NCBI RefSeq assembly: GCF_963855985.1
Contig: NC_087090.1
Coordinates: 13,204,501 to 13,268,500, forward strand
From: Ostrinia nubilalis
Taxonomy: Eukaryota > Arthropoda > Insecta > Lepidoptera > Crambidae
Direction of reading: 5' to 3'
Length of the DNA: 64,000 nucleotides
The first letter of the stretch is position 1. The number at the start of each line of letters is the position of its first letter. Of the stretch, positions 11,001 to 22,007 are shown piece after piece. A model generated the notes under the pieces. It was not told where the DNA came from. It did not search any database and saw only the letters and a list, made by a program, of their open reading frames with translations. The translations under genes were made by a program, and so were the position numbers.

Positions 11001-13427
11001 TGTCCACTGTCCAGTCCATGGAAACCCTACGAAATCCGTAGTATGATTGTAGATTATGTTATGCACAATGCATCCATATTTCTGGTCTGCTAAAATAAAA
11101 AGCTGTATCTAAACGATGTTGTCGGATAAGCTATGCTGCCGTTTATTTTAACTACAGACAATAAGCATTTGTTTTATACCTACAGAAATAATATTATTTG
11201 CGATGACCCATGAATGAATTTAATGGGGCACCCATCAGTGTGTGTATGTATGTCTTTATTTTATACAAAAGTCATTAAGAGATTCTACTTTGCACTTTTT
11301 AATAAAAACATGTAAAATATAAAAAAGCTCTACGTTGATTTCTTACGTCTTTCAGCGGTTTTATATTTTATTTTAGTGAAATATTATATGTATAGTACGT
11401 GCATTTACAAGGTTGGGAACAGAAGTGCGTACTATTTGCATAGTCTAGGAGTACTAGGATTTCATTATCAGGACATAGACTAATCACATTGATCTCATTT
11501 AGAGCATTTTATTATATTTATTGTTGTTGATCGTAAAGATTTAGTAAAAGTGGAATACCTACAGGTCAGAAAGATTTCCTGTCCAAGTTCAACGACATTA
11601 TTCCGACATCAGTTAGCCCTAAAATAAATGGTAGATAATAAAAAGCGAGTGATTTTCCCTGGGCACTAAGTATAAATCTTCGGCCAGTGGGACGGCGATA
11701 AATAACCCCGTAGCTACCGCGCGTAAGTCCCTCGCATTTACATTCAAACAAATATATCTACTTGTATATACATTTGGATATACGGACCCGGTTAAAATTT
11801 AAACGCAAGAGTTATAGTAGGAAGTTTGGTAGCGTTATAGTCATTTAAGGGTAAATGAAAGGTGTGCGTACTTATATGATCCTAAAGGTACCTAAGTAGT
11901 TATTTTAGTTGCCAAAAAGAAGTTTATTTTGTAATTTAAATTACGAAGCTTTTTAAGTAGGTATAAATACTATCTAAAAAAATATGGTTCTTTTTGTAAT
12001 AATTGTAAAATTATTATACTTGAAAGACATACTCGTAGTACGAGTATACGAGCAGCAGATTAAAGAGGTTTCGTTTGAGTAGTCTATGAGCCATGATTAT
12101 ATTATTCAGAGGCGAGATACAAACAATAATCAGGCGTCCCGTTGTCTCATCAATATTCCAGGAACCAGTTATTACCTTTTGGATTAGATTCCATCTTTCT
12201 GCAATCGTTTTCGCACTTAGTGGGTGCTACCTTTGGCTGAAGTTTCTCAATAAAAATTGTTTTGTCTTTGAGCTTTCTTTTTTTTTTCAAAGCCTTCTTC
12301 AGGATGTGTTTAATCCATAAGAATAGTCTTTCAACTCAGATTTTTACCAACCAACGAAGGTTTCTCTAGAATCTAGGGTCTAGATCTGTCCTCATTTTGG
12401 TCTAAGACTCTTACAGGTTTTGATTTCTTGTCCGTTGTGTGGCTACCTTATATTTTGATAGTAACTTACAATGTCTCATATTTTCAGAGTAAACACCTAA
12501 TGCATATCGACAGACCGTAACCGGATCGGAAAGCGGAGGCACTTAGAATAAACATGCCCCCGACATTTTACTTAGAATATATTAAACGTTAGAATTTCCT
12601 TCCTGTCCAATAAAAACGGTTGCGACCAGTATCGTATCTCGGAGGAAACGCGGCAGGTCGTAATAAGTCTAACAAATAAAATAATTCTACAGTAAAATAT
12701 ACACACTAATGTGACTAATATTATAATATCTTGGGGCCAGGATATCTACTAGTAACGCCGGAAGATTTAGGTGTCGTTCGGAAGACCACATGCGAGAGGG
12801 CGCCAGTGTGTGCTTGTTGTGAGCAAAACTTTTTTACGGCTCAAAATAACGATATGACTTGAATTTTAATATGCACTTTTATTGGTATTTTAAACTTGTT
12901 TTGAGAGCAATAAATCGCTGAGAACATGAGTAAGTCAAAATGATATCTGAAAAATTAATGCATACCTAACATACACTTAACTTGGAAAATGTTTTCCCTG
13001 TTTGCATTTTATTAAGTGTAAAATGGTTTATTATGTCTATACGATCCTTTCTTTCATAACATGACGACAACATGGTGTTTCTTTAGCTTAGTAGAAATGT
13101 TTTAGTAGGTATAAGAATATATCGCAGCATAATTATGCAGTGCTTGGCCGTGACCTAAATCCCAGAAACGTACCTATAATGTGCCCAATGACATGGATTT
13201 CTGGGTTACCCATCAAATCCAGAGGTTAACAAAAAAGAAAAACCAGTGGATTAAAAAATATGTAGTTATAGCTGTGACTAAATCAGTTGAGATTTTACGA
13301 TGCTAGTTATAGTATCTAAATGAATTTATCGTACTCAAATTATGAAACTTCCGACTATAAATCTACAATCAAGAATACATTATAGTGTTTGGTTTCCATA
13401 TGAAAAATCAACCAATCAAAGACTTAA
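8045..13427. other. Gene-free stretch with one GC-rich patch
   Basis: No frame longer than 75 codons and no recognisable repeat end. About 8505-8770 is relatively GC-rich, with CG dinucleotides ('gcgcgcgcgtatctg', 'tgcgctcgcgcac') around an AT core that includes 'aaaatatttattatttatag' and TAATTAAT. It resembles a conserved regulatory block, but this cannot be tested here. A CTCF-like word lies at 12794-12806. Confidence 0.5.
12794..12806 (+). promoter_or_regulatory. CTCF-like motif (single-copy DNA)
   Basis: GAGAGGGCGCCAG fits the core of the CTCF recognition sequence (AGRGGGCGC). The surrounding bases (ccacatgc upstream) are only a partial match. The same core occurs in repeat DNA at 49771-49785. 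Binding is inference. Confidence 0.35.
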
Positions 13428-13844
13428 CTATCTGCGTTTGAACATCGCAGAACACGGATTAAACTTCTTGACCCATTCTCGCATACACGCATCCAGCGCG
13501 CGCGCAGCAGCCCGGGCCGGCTCGTAAACCGCGGGACCACACGCGGGCGGAGGTGTGAAGGCAGCGGCCGCGCCCCGGGGGCCCCGTGCATAACTCACGG
13601 CCAGCGGGGCGCCGCCATTCATGCCTACCTGGACGATTCGGCTGCGTCGATACATCCATACGTAGACACACTGTCTGCGCTCGTGTTTTGTTTTACGCGG
13701 TCTATTGGACCTTAGATGTGAGGATTGAGGATATGCCCACGGTGCTAGAAGAGCATATAGATTTGCCATTTGCCAAATATAGAGTAGGGCCAGCGGGGCG
13801 CCGCCATTCATGCCAACCTGGACGATTCGGCTGCGTCGATACAT
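13428..13844 (-). CDS. 138-codon open frame with an in-frame duplicated N-terminal block, possibly spurious
   Basis: This is the longest open frame in the window. It begins at an ATG at 13842-13844 and contains the peptide MYRRSRIVQVGMNGGAPLA twice, at residues 1-19 and 64-82, because a 151 bp DNA segment is duplicated with an exactly 189 bp (63-codon) period. The second half is alanine-, proline- and arginine-rich (about residues 83-125) and is encoded by a CpG island, where stop codons are scarce. No known domain, signal peptide or membrane segment is visible. An alternative reading is a short first exon, MNGGAPLA, ending at a consensus donor GTGAGT (13598-13593). The duplication boundary falls exactly at that donor. 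I recognise no family; a chance frame in GC-rich DNA remains quite possible. Confidence 0.22.
   Translation of the reverse strand: MYRRSRIVQVGMNGGAPLALLYIWQMANLYALLAPWAYPQSSHLRSNRPRKTKHERRQCVYVWMYRRSRIVQVGMNGGAPLAVSYARGPRGAAAAFTPPPACGPAVYEPARAAARALDACMREWVKKFNPCSAMFKRR
13495..13620. promoter_or_regulatory. CpG island with YY1/Pho-like word
   Basis: About 125 bp of strongly CG-rich DNA ('cgcgcgcgcagcagcccggg', NotI-type gcggccgc, 'gcgccgccattc') in AT-rich surroundings. GCCGCCAT at 13611-13618 matches the YY1/Pleiohomeotic core GCCAT. It could be a promoter or exon edge; see the overlapping minus-strand frame. Confidence 0.4.
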
Positions 13845-13938
13845 CCATACGTAGACACACTGTCTGCACTCGTGTTTTGTTTTACGCGGTCTATTGGACC
13901 TTGGAGTAAGGATTGAGGATATGCCAACGGTGCTAGAA
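13599..13938. repeat. Two-copy direct repeat, 189 bp period
   Basis: Copy 1 (13599-13750) and copy 2 (13788-13938) are about 95% identical by eye. They differ at a few bases and a small indel near 'ttagatgtgaggatt / ttggagtaaggatt'. Both start at GGCCAGCGGGGCG. A ~19 bp word, 'ctactctRtatttggcaaa', lies in inverted orientation on either side of copy 2 (13769-13787 and 13978-13996). Copy 2 is therefore framed by an inverted repeat. Confidence 0.85.
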
Positions 13939-14182
13939 TAGATTCGAAGACAAAGGTGGATTTTCTGGAGTAGTTGCCTACTCTGTATTTGGCAAAAACA
14001 CTAACCAAGGATTGAAGCCAAGTAAGATAATAGCCAATTTATTTCGATACCTACAATAGTCGAGATGAAAAGTAGATGAAACTGGATTACTCTAGAAGTC
14101 TAGATTCAGCATTACCACCTGTTTGCATGCTTGCTGATAGTGCAATAAAAACAAAATCGTTATTAGTTTCGTTTAATTGATC

Positions 14183-14450
14183 GGCCGTTTGGTGTAGTGG
14201 TTCGGTAACGGACTACTATGCCGAGAGGTCCCGGGTTCGATTCCCGGCCGGGCAGAAATTGAAATTATGAATTTTAATTTCTGTGACGGGTCTGGGTGTT
14301 ACTATGTATAATATGTATGTACCTATTTACAAAAAAAAAGTATTTAAGTATGTTTATATCCGTTGTCTAGTACCCATAGTACAAGCTTTGCTTAGTTTGG
14401 GACTAGAAGCGTAGTGTAAAATGTCCAAGGATATTTATATTTATAGTACT
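14183..14450 (+). mobile_element. tRNA-derived SINE, full length
   Basis: The ~70 bp head is tRNA-like. It has an A box TGGTGTAGTGG (14190-14200) and a perfect B box GGTTCGATTCC (14234-14244), the two RNA polymerase III internal promoter elements. The tRNA-unrelated body begins 'attttaatttctgtgacggg' and ends in 'aaggatatttatatttat'. The body recurs without a head at 61886-61981, proving it is a dispersed repeat. It resembles the lepidopteran SINE groups called HaSE/Metulj-like; the exact family is uncertain. It is not a functional tRNA gene, since the acceptor stem and cloverleaf are degraded. Confidence 0.85.
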
Positions 14451-15285
14451 GAGAAAGCCATCACAGTTTTTTCAATACTCCGTGTCCTGGGAATCAAATC
14501 TGAGAACAAAATCCTACTAACTACTGGACTTCAGAGATGTAATAGATTTAACTGCGATGTCTGTATCCAAGAAGCTCTTATACTAACGTATTGATTGGGC
14601 CAATAATACCTTGCACGGGTACCTCCAAGATTTGTGTGTGGGAGTTCCAATGCAGATGGGTTCATAAATACTATGAGTTATTTCCGTTTCACTTTATGTT
14701 TTTAGACGGGTCTTATGTTTCACTTTATTAATTTTACGCCTACACGCATGATGTTTCTGTAATCCTTTGTAAGTAGCACGTGTTAAATCAATAAAATTCA
14801 ACAAATAAAGTAATAGATTCTTAGCAATTAATCAATAATGGCAAAACATTTTTCTTGTAGCAGAAGTATGTTTCAAGGTTTCAAAGAGTATGTCATTGGT
14901 GCAAATCGTCGTAGAAATCTTAACAGCATATCTTTGCAAAATATTAAGATGAAAACAATTTCGTACCTACACCTACACGGCATAGACTTTCCGCTCCGAA
15001 TCCTTATCAATGAAAACAGAGCGTTAGGTACTACCAATATAGTTTTTTTCTAGGCTTCACATCCAGTTACAATAGAAATACAATGTTTTTGATAAGGTTT
15101 TTCGAATCCAGTTGGTCTCTCCGTAGTGGCCTCTAATGCAGGCTTCAATCAACCTGATTGAGCGAAAATAGGAAACTGAACTTTTCCGATTGAGTCACAC
15201 TCATAATGTAGAATACTTAAAGCGGCTAGTAAAGTCTCACAAAAGGGTTGTAACCTTAGTCATTACTACAACCCATACGATAAAA
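14451..15285. other. Gene-free stretch
   Basis: AT-rich single-copy-looking DNA. A 71-codon frame at 14838-15053 has no recognisable feature. Nothing else is supported. Confidence 0.5.
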
Positions 15286-15572
15286 TAAAACCGACTCCAA
15301 AAAACCTACACTAAAAAGTAGAAAAATAATTACTAATTACCTACTTATTTATTAGGACGAATTATTAATATTTATGTAGGTATACCATGATTGATACTTC
15401 TGGAGTCGGTGCCAAGATTATGAAACATGTAAAGTTTGCCTGCACCGACTCCAAAAGTATCAATCATGGTATACCTACATATAAAATATTAATAATTCGT
15501 CCTAATAAATAAGTAGGTAATTAGTAATTATTTTTCTACTTTTTAGTGTAGGTTTTTTGGAGTCGGTTTTAT
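15286..15572. repeat. Giant near-perfect palindrome (about 127 bp arms, 29 bp loop)
   Basis: The left arm (15286-15412) reads ATAAAACCGACTCC inward and ends GGAGTCGGTGC. The right arm (15442-15572) is its complement with one small indel near 15480 and very few mismatches. The 29 bp loop lies at 15413-15441. The word 'ggagtcggt' thus appears at all four arm ends. The related word 'gaagtcggttg' closes the adjacent block at 16045-16055, so this is probably a foldback derivative of one repeat family common in Lepidoptera. Confidence 0.9.
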
Positions 15573-15690
15573 TTTTTTTTATAAAATTTTACTTATTTCT
15601 TGCTTTTTAGTTAACTAATTATTACCTTGATGTTACCACTGAAGGTAGGCAGTACATTGAGACCATATTCTTAATGTATATTATAAAAAA

Positions 15691-15980
15691 GTTCATCCCC
15701 AATTTTCCACCCTTGGGGGTGAAATATTTTCTTCAAATTCGCATGAAACCACCCTTTTGATAATACCTATTCAACAAAAAAATAATCGTTCAAATTGGTT
15801 CATAATCGGCGGACATATTGCGTATAAATTATGAAATGTTCATCCCCAATTTTCCACCCTTGGGGGTTGTTTTTTTTATTATTAAATTTAAATGGGACCA
15901 CCCTTGAGGTATTACCTATACGCTGAAAAAAAAAATTGTTCAAATCGGTTCATAATTGGCGGAGTTATCGCGTAACAAAC
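15691..15980. repeat. Two tandem ~147 bp units
   Basis: Each unit starts 'gttcatccccaattttccac ccttgggggt' (15691 and 15838) and ends with 'ggttcataatYggcgga'. The units are diverged in the middle. The block links the palindrome to the poly-A-containing terminal block. Confidence 0.8.
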
Positions 15981-16060
15981 ATAGAAAAAAAAAAAAAAAA
16001 AAAAAAAAACATACGGGTCGAATTGAGAACCTCCTCCTTTTTTTGAAGTCGGTTGAAAAG
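15981..16060. mobile_element. Terminal block of a dispersed lepidopteran repeat
   Basis: A run of about 25 A (15985-16009) is followed by 'catacgggtcgaattgag' and 'aacctcctcctttttttgaa' and then 'gtcggttg'. I recognise this as a very frequent repeat terminus in Lepidoptera. With the palindrome and tandem units it forms one composite of about 770 bp (15286-16060). Confidence 0.65.
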
Positions 16061-16828
16061 AAGACGGTTGATGTACATGATAATTTGTAGATTAAAAAAA
16101 CAAATGTGAAATTAACCACTTGCTTCCGTCTCATTCAATAAAACCCAAATACGTATAATCATGTAAGCAAACGCAGGCAAACATAATTTCAAGAGTAGTC
16201 CTCGGAAGACTAATGACGTATCTCTAATTCGACCACGCGCGGGCCATCCTACAATTTACCTGTTATAACTTAGACATAACCCGTTATTTTGGCAGTAGTG
16301 GGTTAGCGTGCATGGTTATTGTAATAATATATTGTAATTTGATTTCTTTTACGAATCGCCCGGCGCCATTTGGCCTCTAATAAGGGCACCGCGGTTCATC
16401 GTTTAAGACTTTTCGAGTAATTTAGCTTAAAACTCAAAAAAGTTAACCATAACATGAGTTAAGCGGATTTGACGTGAGCTTCGTGCAATTGGTTATTGCT
16501 CATTATGATAATTCGATGCTTTTGAGTATGGTCTCATTACTGAGCTCTTAACAGGCGTAAGGTTTAAGTCGGGATAACAGTTATTTGGCGTTACTTAGAG
16601 GCAATTAGGTTACAGTGTATTACAAAGTGGAAATTGGTTGTAAAGGAGGTTCATGAGAAGATCATCCTTTTGGTTTTCACCACCGTCGAATTTTGCGCAA
16701 TAGGGAATATGCAAGTTTTTTTATTTCTCACATTTCAGTAGCCTTGGAATTATCAAATCAATCAACTCAGTGCTTTTTTTTCACAAAAATTTCAAAAGAT
16801 ACCTAAGATTTAGACGTTAGAGATCTCA

Positions 16829-16900
16829 TGACGTCATTGGTCATGGAACGACACGCAGAGTTCCATACACGTTACTATGGGCGGGTGACATTTGACGTCA
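16829..16900. promoter_or_regulatory. Paired TGACGTCA (CRE/bZIP) sites
   Basis: Two perfect 8 bp CREs flank 'ttccatacacgttactatgg'. A third lies at 61546-61553 in repeat-like DNA and a TGACGTCA also at about 46030, so this context may itself be repeat-derived. Confidence 0.3.
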
Positions 16901-17404
16901 CGCTCAGCAATTTCCATACAAAGTAACTTTTGTAACTGTTTTGTTTACAGTCCGATTTCAATACTAGTTTTTCAGAAGTTCTATGATTTAACTGAAGTGT
17001 TTATTTATACATAATTTATTAACTTTGAAAATCGATGTATATTCCCAATTCTCATAGATTATGAGCCGTCTCACGGACCTGCATATACATCCCGTTCAGC
17101 TGTCAACGGGTTACGGATAGGAATAGTTAATTATGTTGTCCAAACGCCAGGTCGTAATTAAGTAAACAATCGGTTGTGATTGTGGCCTGTTATTTAGTTG
17201 GCCAGAAAGTTTAAGTCGCGTAGGTTGACTGTAATTAAGTTCCGCGCGAGGTAATGTTGTTATTAATACATTCTGAAATCTAGGTTAGGATTTGCTTAAC
17301 TGTATAAAATTTTAACTATAACAGAGTTTTTCTCATTTTTGTCTTCCAATGTTATATTCTCGTTTTGTCATCCTGTCATTACCCAAATGTGCCTTCTTTT
17401 CTTT

Positions 17405-17450
17405 CTGTTCTTTTTATATGATGTGCAATAAAGAGTATTTATTATTATTA
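17405..17450 (+). mobile_element. LINE 3' tail
   Basis: 'gatgtgcaataaagagta' carries AATAAA and is followed by (tta)n, a typical non-LTR retrotransposon 3' end. No coding part remains. Confidence 0.5.
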
Positions 17451-17819
17451 TTATGTGCCATACGCGATAATTATTTACTTCGTTTTTTGTTTCAGTACCT
17501 AAGTATCTTTTTCTTCTTATGGTTGTGCTTATGAGGTACATGGTGGGTTAATGTCATCTCCGAGGGTAGCTCTCCTGGCGACGTGCTTCCATTCAGTAAG
17601 TATAGATCCCATCATTTTAATTTTCTTGATTTGGTTTTAGATTTAGCCAGTTTTTGTTGCATGCTTGAATGGGGTCAATATTTTTTGGGTAATTTCTAAT
17701 AATTGTTAAACATACATATTTAATGTATACTCGTAATATCACCTATTTTTCACGATTAATCTTTACCGATCCTCAAAACTCACTGCTTTTACGTTCATTA
17801 TTAGCATGTTAACGTAAAT

Positions 17820-18044
17820 ATGACTTTAAATTTCGAACTAGATGTCATGGTAGACGGCCGACAAATGACGGTGCGCGTCCGATCGGAAGCGGAAGCTGCT
17901 CCCGCGCCGCGCCCGAGCGGGCAGCGCCGGCGCACGCAACGCTGGTACCGTGTAGACGCGGATTTAATTATAGTCGTCACACTGTTCACACTGCGCTTAT
18001 GGATTTTGATTTTGACTGTTATTTTTGGTCTTGTATTTAAATAG
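17820..18044 (+). CDS. 74-codon candidate membrane microprotein, or first-exon remnant
   Basis: An ATG at 17820 opens 74 codons to TAG. Residues 1-44 are hydrophilic (MTLNFELDVMVDGRQMTVRV, then an Ala/Pro and Arg-rich stretch), with GC-rich third positions at 17868-17945. Residues about 45-74 are strongly hydrophobic (DADLIIVVTLFTLRLWILIL and on to VFK), enough for a single membrane segment close to the C-terminus. The hydrophobic half is part of a DNA segment repeated in tandem downstream (18102, 18269). In copy 3 the same frame is open (MVHRVDVDLIIVVTLFTLRLW...), while copy 2 has a stop after TLRL. I recognise no family. No clear promoter or splice site decides whether it is expressed. Confidence 0.28.
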   Translation: MTLNFELDVMVDGRQMTVRVRSEAEAAPAPRPSGQRRRTQRWYRVDADLIIVVTLFTLRLWILILTVIFGLVFK

Positions 18045-18343
18045 GATTGTGTTTTTATCTGGAAGCAACAGGTTAAGGTGCAAACCTAGAGTTTCATTCT
18101 ATGGTACACTGTGTAGACGTGGATTTAATTATAGTCGTCACACTGTTCACACTGCGCTTATAGATTTTGGTTTACTGTTATTTGTGGTCTTGTAGTCTTG
18201 TATTTAAGTAGGATTGTGTTTTTATCTGGAAGCAGCAGGTTAAGGTGCAGACCAAGAGTTTCATTCTATGGTACACCGTGTAGACGTGGATTTAATTATA
18301 GTCGTCACCCTGTTCACACTGCGCTTATGGATTTTGATTTCGA
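17943..18343. repeat. Tandem repeat, about 2.5 copies of a 159-167 bp unit
   Basis: Units start at TGGTAC 17943, 18102 and 18269. All contain 'gtagacgYggatttaattat' and 'cacactgcgctta'. Copies 1-2 and 2-3 are joined by 'gtgtttttatctggaagca' and 'gagtttcattctatgg'. Identity is high, so the duplication is fairly recent. Copy 3 ends near 18343. The array overlaps the 3' half of the small ORF at 17820. Confidence 0.9.
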
Positions 18344-18399
18344 GTCCTTTTTGTGCTCTTGTAGTCATCAAGAAAATTTTCCATCAGGCTAAAAGTTTC

Positions 18400-21300
18400 C
18401 ACGTTGTAGTACAAAAATAGTCATTAATCTATTGGTCCGGTTGAGTCATGGCTTACAAAATCTTAAATCAGTAAGTAAAGTTCCTAATATGTACTGTCAG
18501 CAAAAAGTTCGTCAAAATATTTTTTCGTTGAAGATTTCAGGAGGAATCATTGGAGGGACAAATAGGCAGTGGCCGAAGAGCATTGATGAATGTTTCTCTA
18601 CTGTCTTTCTTGTCTCATAACAGAACTTCTGAAGCATTAAAAACAGTAACAATCCCTTGTGAAAATCAAACATAATGACCAAATCTGCATACCATCAAAT
18701 CCGAGCTCACGTGTCGCATATGCCAATGTTTTGGCGTCACGCTCGCTGACCGAGCGTTGAACCCGCACCGGATGTGGCAGGTCTGGGCGCGGTGCAGGTC
18801 GCAGGTGGACTGATGATCGTAATCGTGACCAATGACCAGAAATAGGTGGAATCTGGGATCTTAACTGTTGGACTCCGAAATAAATTAGGGGTTTTGTCAA
18901 TAACTATGATTTTGGTGAGCTTCAAAAAGCTATAAAACTCAAATAAACACATTATCGGATTAAAATATCTTCGAGTATATTAATAAGAGTAATATTAATA
19001 TCCAATAACTGCGATATTGAAAGCTTATTATTGCTATTAGAGAAGCTTATGTTAAGTTGGAAGATAACCATTATTATTTTTCTTTATTAAATCGCTCCGA
19101 CGATCACAACCGACGAGACCACAAACGAATCTGTTAAGGCGGTTTTACACCGCAAGCTCGTCGTAAAAAGTCGTAAAACGTATTTTAACATCCATCCGAT
19201 AATCAATCTAACACGTCATAACTTTGACATCCAGTCTGCCTGAACCTAACTCGCACTTCAATAATGCAACACATAAAAATAAACCATATCTTTGAACCAG
19301 TAAAGTTCAATATCTCGAAAAGTGACGGGAATGCAAAGAAAAAACTCTCGGACAAGACCACTGTCCAAATGAGTCTCAATATAAACATGTTAATTCATAA
19401 TAAAATTGTGGTTTTTGATGCACAAAAGATATTATATTTACACGGACAAAATGGTAGAGCATACGTGACCGTATTATCGTCTATTTTCGGTTTGTTTGTA
19501 ATAGATAACGTTAAAGTCCTAAATTATGGTATCCAGTATGGGAAGGCAAACCAAATTATTTAAGGTTGTATTTTCTACTAGTATTTTCTATAAGCTTTCT
19601 GATATTTAACTACGACCTACGTTTCGTTGTATAACTAATAAAAAGTAGGTATTTATTATAAACGTTATAGTTTTTGTTAGCAGTTTTACTGTCGATATTA
19701 GATACGTGTATCTGAGTAGATATTCTCGTAGCATTAAAGAAAGTTTGACAACTTTTATAGGCAGAAAATCTAACCCTTTTTTCTCGACTTCATTATATTC
19801 CTCTAGATCAAGAAATTCCATGTTAAACGCATTGTCATATTTTCATTATGAGAATAGTTCAGAATAGATTCCGATCGGTTTATTAACAGACTTTGTAACT
19901 TTGTCCGCCATTCCTCGAACACTGTTTTATTGCGCGTCGATGCTTGCGCAAGCGTTGCAAAACGCATTCTGGTTGCGGCGAAACTGAGCGAAACTTCCAT
20001 GTAGGTCTGTACACGTTTTCATCTGAAATGGTGAGTATTACTGATATTGATGCGAATTTCCATATTTTTTAATTACATATTACACATTAGTAGGTTCAGT
20101 CAGATATTTTGGAGATTCTGGTTAAGATATTAACAATATTGATCTATTTGATCGCACTTATGGTATTCTTCCTTGGTGTTGGTAATTGAATAAGTCTTAC
20201 AAACAAAACCTAGTTATCTATATCAAGTCGTATTATCAAATACTATCTCACTTTGCTGAAGTCTACGGATAGGTACAAAATGTTTATGGGATATCCAAAT
20301 CTTAAACAAAAGCTGAACCTTTCTATCAGTTTTAGTACATGTATGAAAATGTAGGTAATATTTGTGGCGCAAGCACTTAACTTTTTGAGAATGCAAAAGT
20401 GTTTGCAAATGCAAAGCCGCTGATTTATTATGTAAAATAATCACTTCTCTTAAACATTTTAAGAAACAGGAAACATTTAAAACATTAACTTCAAGAATAC
20501 TTGATTGTCACAAAAAGGAAAGGGTACAAAACTCGAGGTGTACAAACGGGATCGCACAAAACGCTGCATCATCGAGCGAGCGCGCGCGCCTGACCGCTGA
20601 CCATCACTTTCAATGATTCAAGAAATTAATGTTTTATATCGCTTTGAAATATTTTACTGCCATTTACAGATGATTTTGATAGCAATACTAGGTATTTCGA
20701 GACATTTCGATTCCACACTTCGGACTTTACTTTTTGGACCACTTTTATTCGTGCTTATAATAAAAGATCTTATTACCACATGTCCTATTTAGCATTTCTA
20801 GTAGTAAAACCATACTTAGTCACATAAACTTTTACCCCGACCGGCCTTTGGGACTGTCGTGAAATTCGTTCAGTTGGACGACTCTTACCTGAAAACTGAT
20901 CCACTACCAAACTACAATTTTATAACTCAAGTAGCTCAAGATTTCGATTTAACTTAGTGAGGAAATGAGTGACCTTTTGCTACTACCAGCAGAGAAAACG
21001 ACGTACCTTGATTACAAACGTAAAGCCAACTTAATTATAATGATTGGCCATCTAGATGGCTTTCCAGCTAGACATCAAAGCTCTTCACTTGGCATTTGGT
21101 CTGTGGCACAAGCTGAGGTTTGATTAATCACGAATGTTTTGATTTATGGACGCAGTGACGTGCGCGGGCGGCGCGGCTCGTCTCATTGCCATACCTGCGC
21201 TTTTTGTGGCTCACGTCGACTTGAGTGTTGTCGACGCTTGTTGTGGTATTGATAAATAAAATAAAAATTGGTACGGTACATTTACTTTTGTGGTAAGTAC

Positions 21301-21850
21301 TGGTGGTGGTTTTAGGGATATCGGACTCTATGTTTCGAGGCAGGATTCAGATAAGTGAGTATAACTAATCAAGGACAGTTGCCCAGTTAGTCACTATTTT
21401 GCAATACTAACCCTATTTGAGTGACCCTCAAACTTGTTTGTTTCCTCTTATATAAAAATGACTAAATACGTGCCCTACGTGGTTCGTCTACAATTGACAT
21501 ATTTTTCTCAAATTTTTCCTCAAATACGCAATTTAGCATCTTCATGGAGAAATAGTTTATCATTGAGGAAGGTCCTGTAGTTTGACGTATTAGCACTACA
21601 AAAGACTCTTCCGACCATGTTTGCGTTTTCTCTACACTTACAAGGTTAGTTACATCTGGTCTATTGTTGTTTATCGAGTCCACACACATAAAAGATGCAA
21701 TGTCATGACTGGTTGAACTCGAAACACCACTGACAAAGCGCCCATGCGATCAAGATACGGTATGTATCAGATTCGGAAATTTCGCGGCACGGGCTGTATC
21801 AGATATGATCGTATCAAAAATTCGCATCCGAAGCTGCGATCTCGATCATA
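18400..21850. other. Gene-free stretch
   Basis: Short frames up to 99 codons (19264-19563) show AT-driven composition and no domain. GC-rich segments are at about 18700-18810 and 21160-21240. A frame at 18637-18900 (-) includes ERDAKTLAYATRELGFDG, which I cannot place. Nothing else is supported. Confidence 0.5.
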
Positions 21851-22007
21851 ATGGTTACCATAGCTGGGCACCGTTAATCAAATAGTTAACTTCGTTAATC
21901 GTTAAACCGTTAATAAAAAAATTAACTTCGTTAAACGTTAAAACGTTACATTTCGCAAGATTTAACGCAAGTTAACGTTAATCGTTAATCCGTTAACACA
22001 TGATAAG

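Larger units (their letters stand above)
16061..17819. other. Gene-free stretch with two CRE-like sites and a LINE tail
   Basis: Perfect TGACGTCA palindromes (CREB/ATF/bZIP site) occur at 16829-16836 and 16893-16900, 64 bp apart. Around 17405-17450, 'atgatgtgcaataaagagta' followed by (tta)n looks like a LINE 3' end. The rest is unassigned. Confidence 0.45.

Noticed and set aside
14183..14255. tRNA gene
   Set aside because: Good A and B boxes, but it is fused to a SINE body that recurs at 61886, and no clean acceptor stem or cloverleaf is present.
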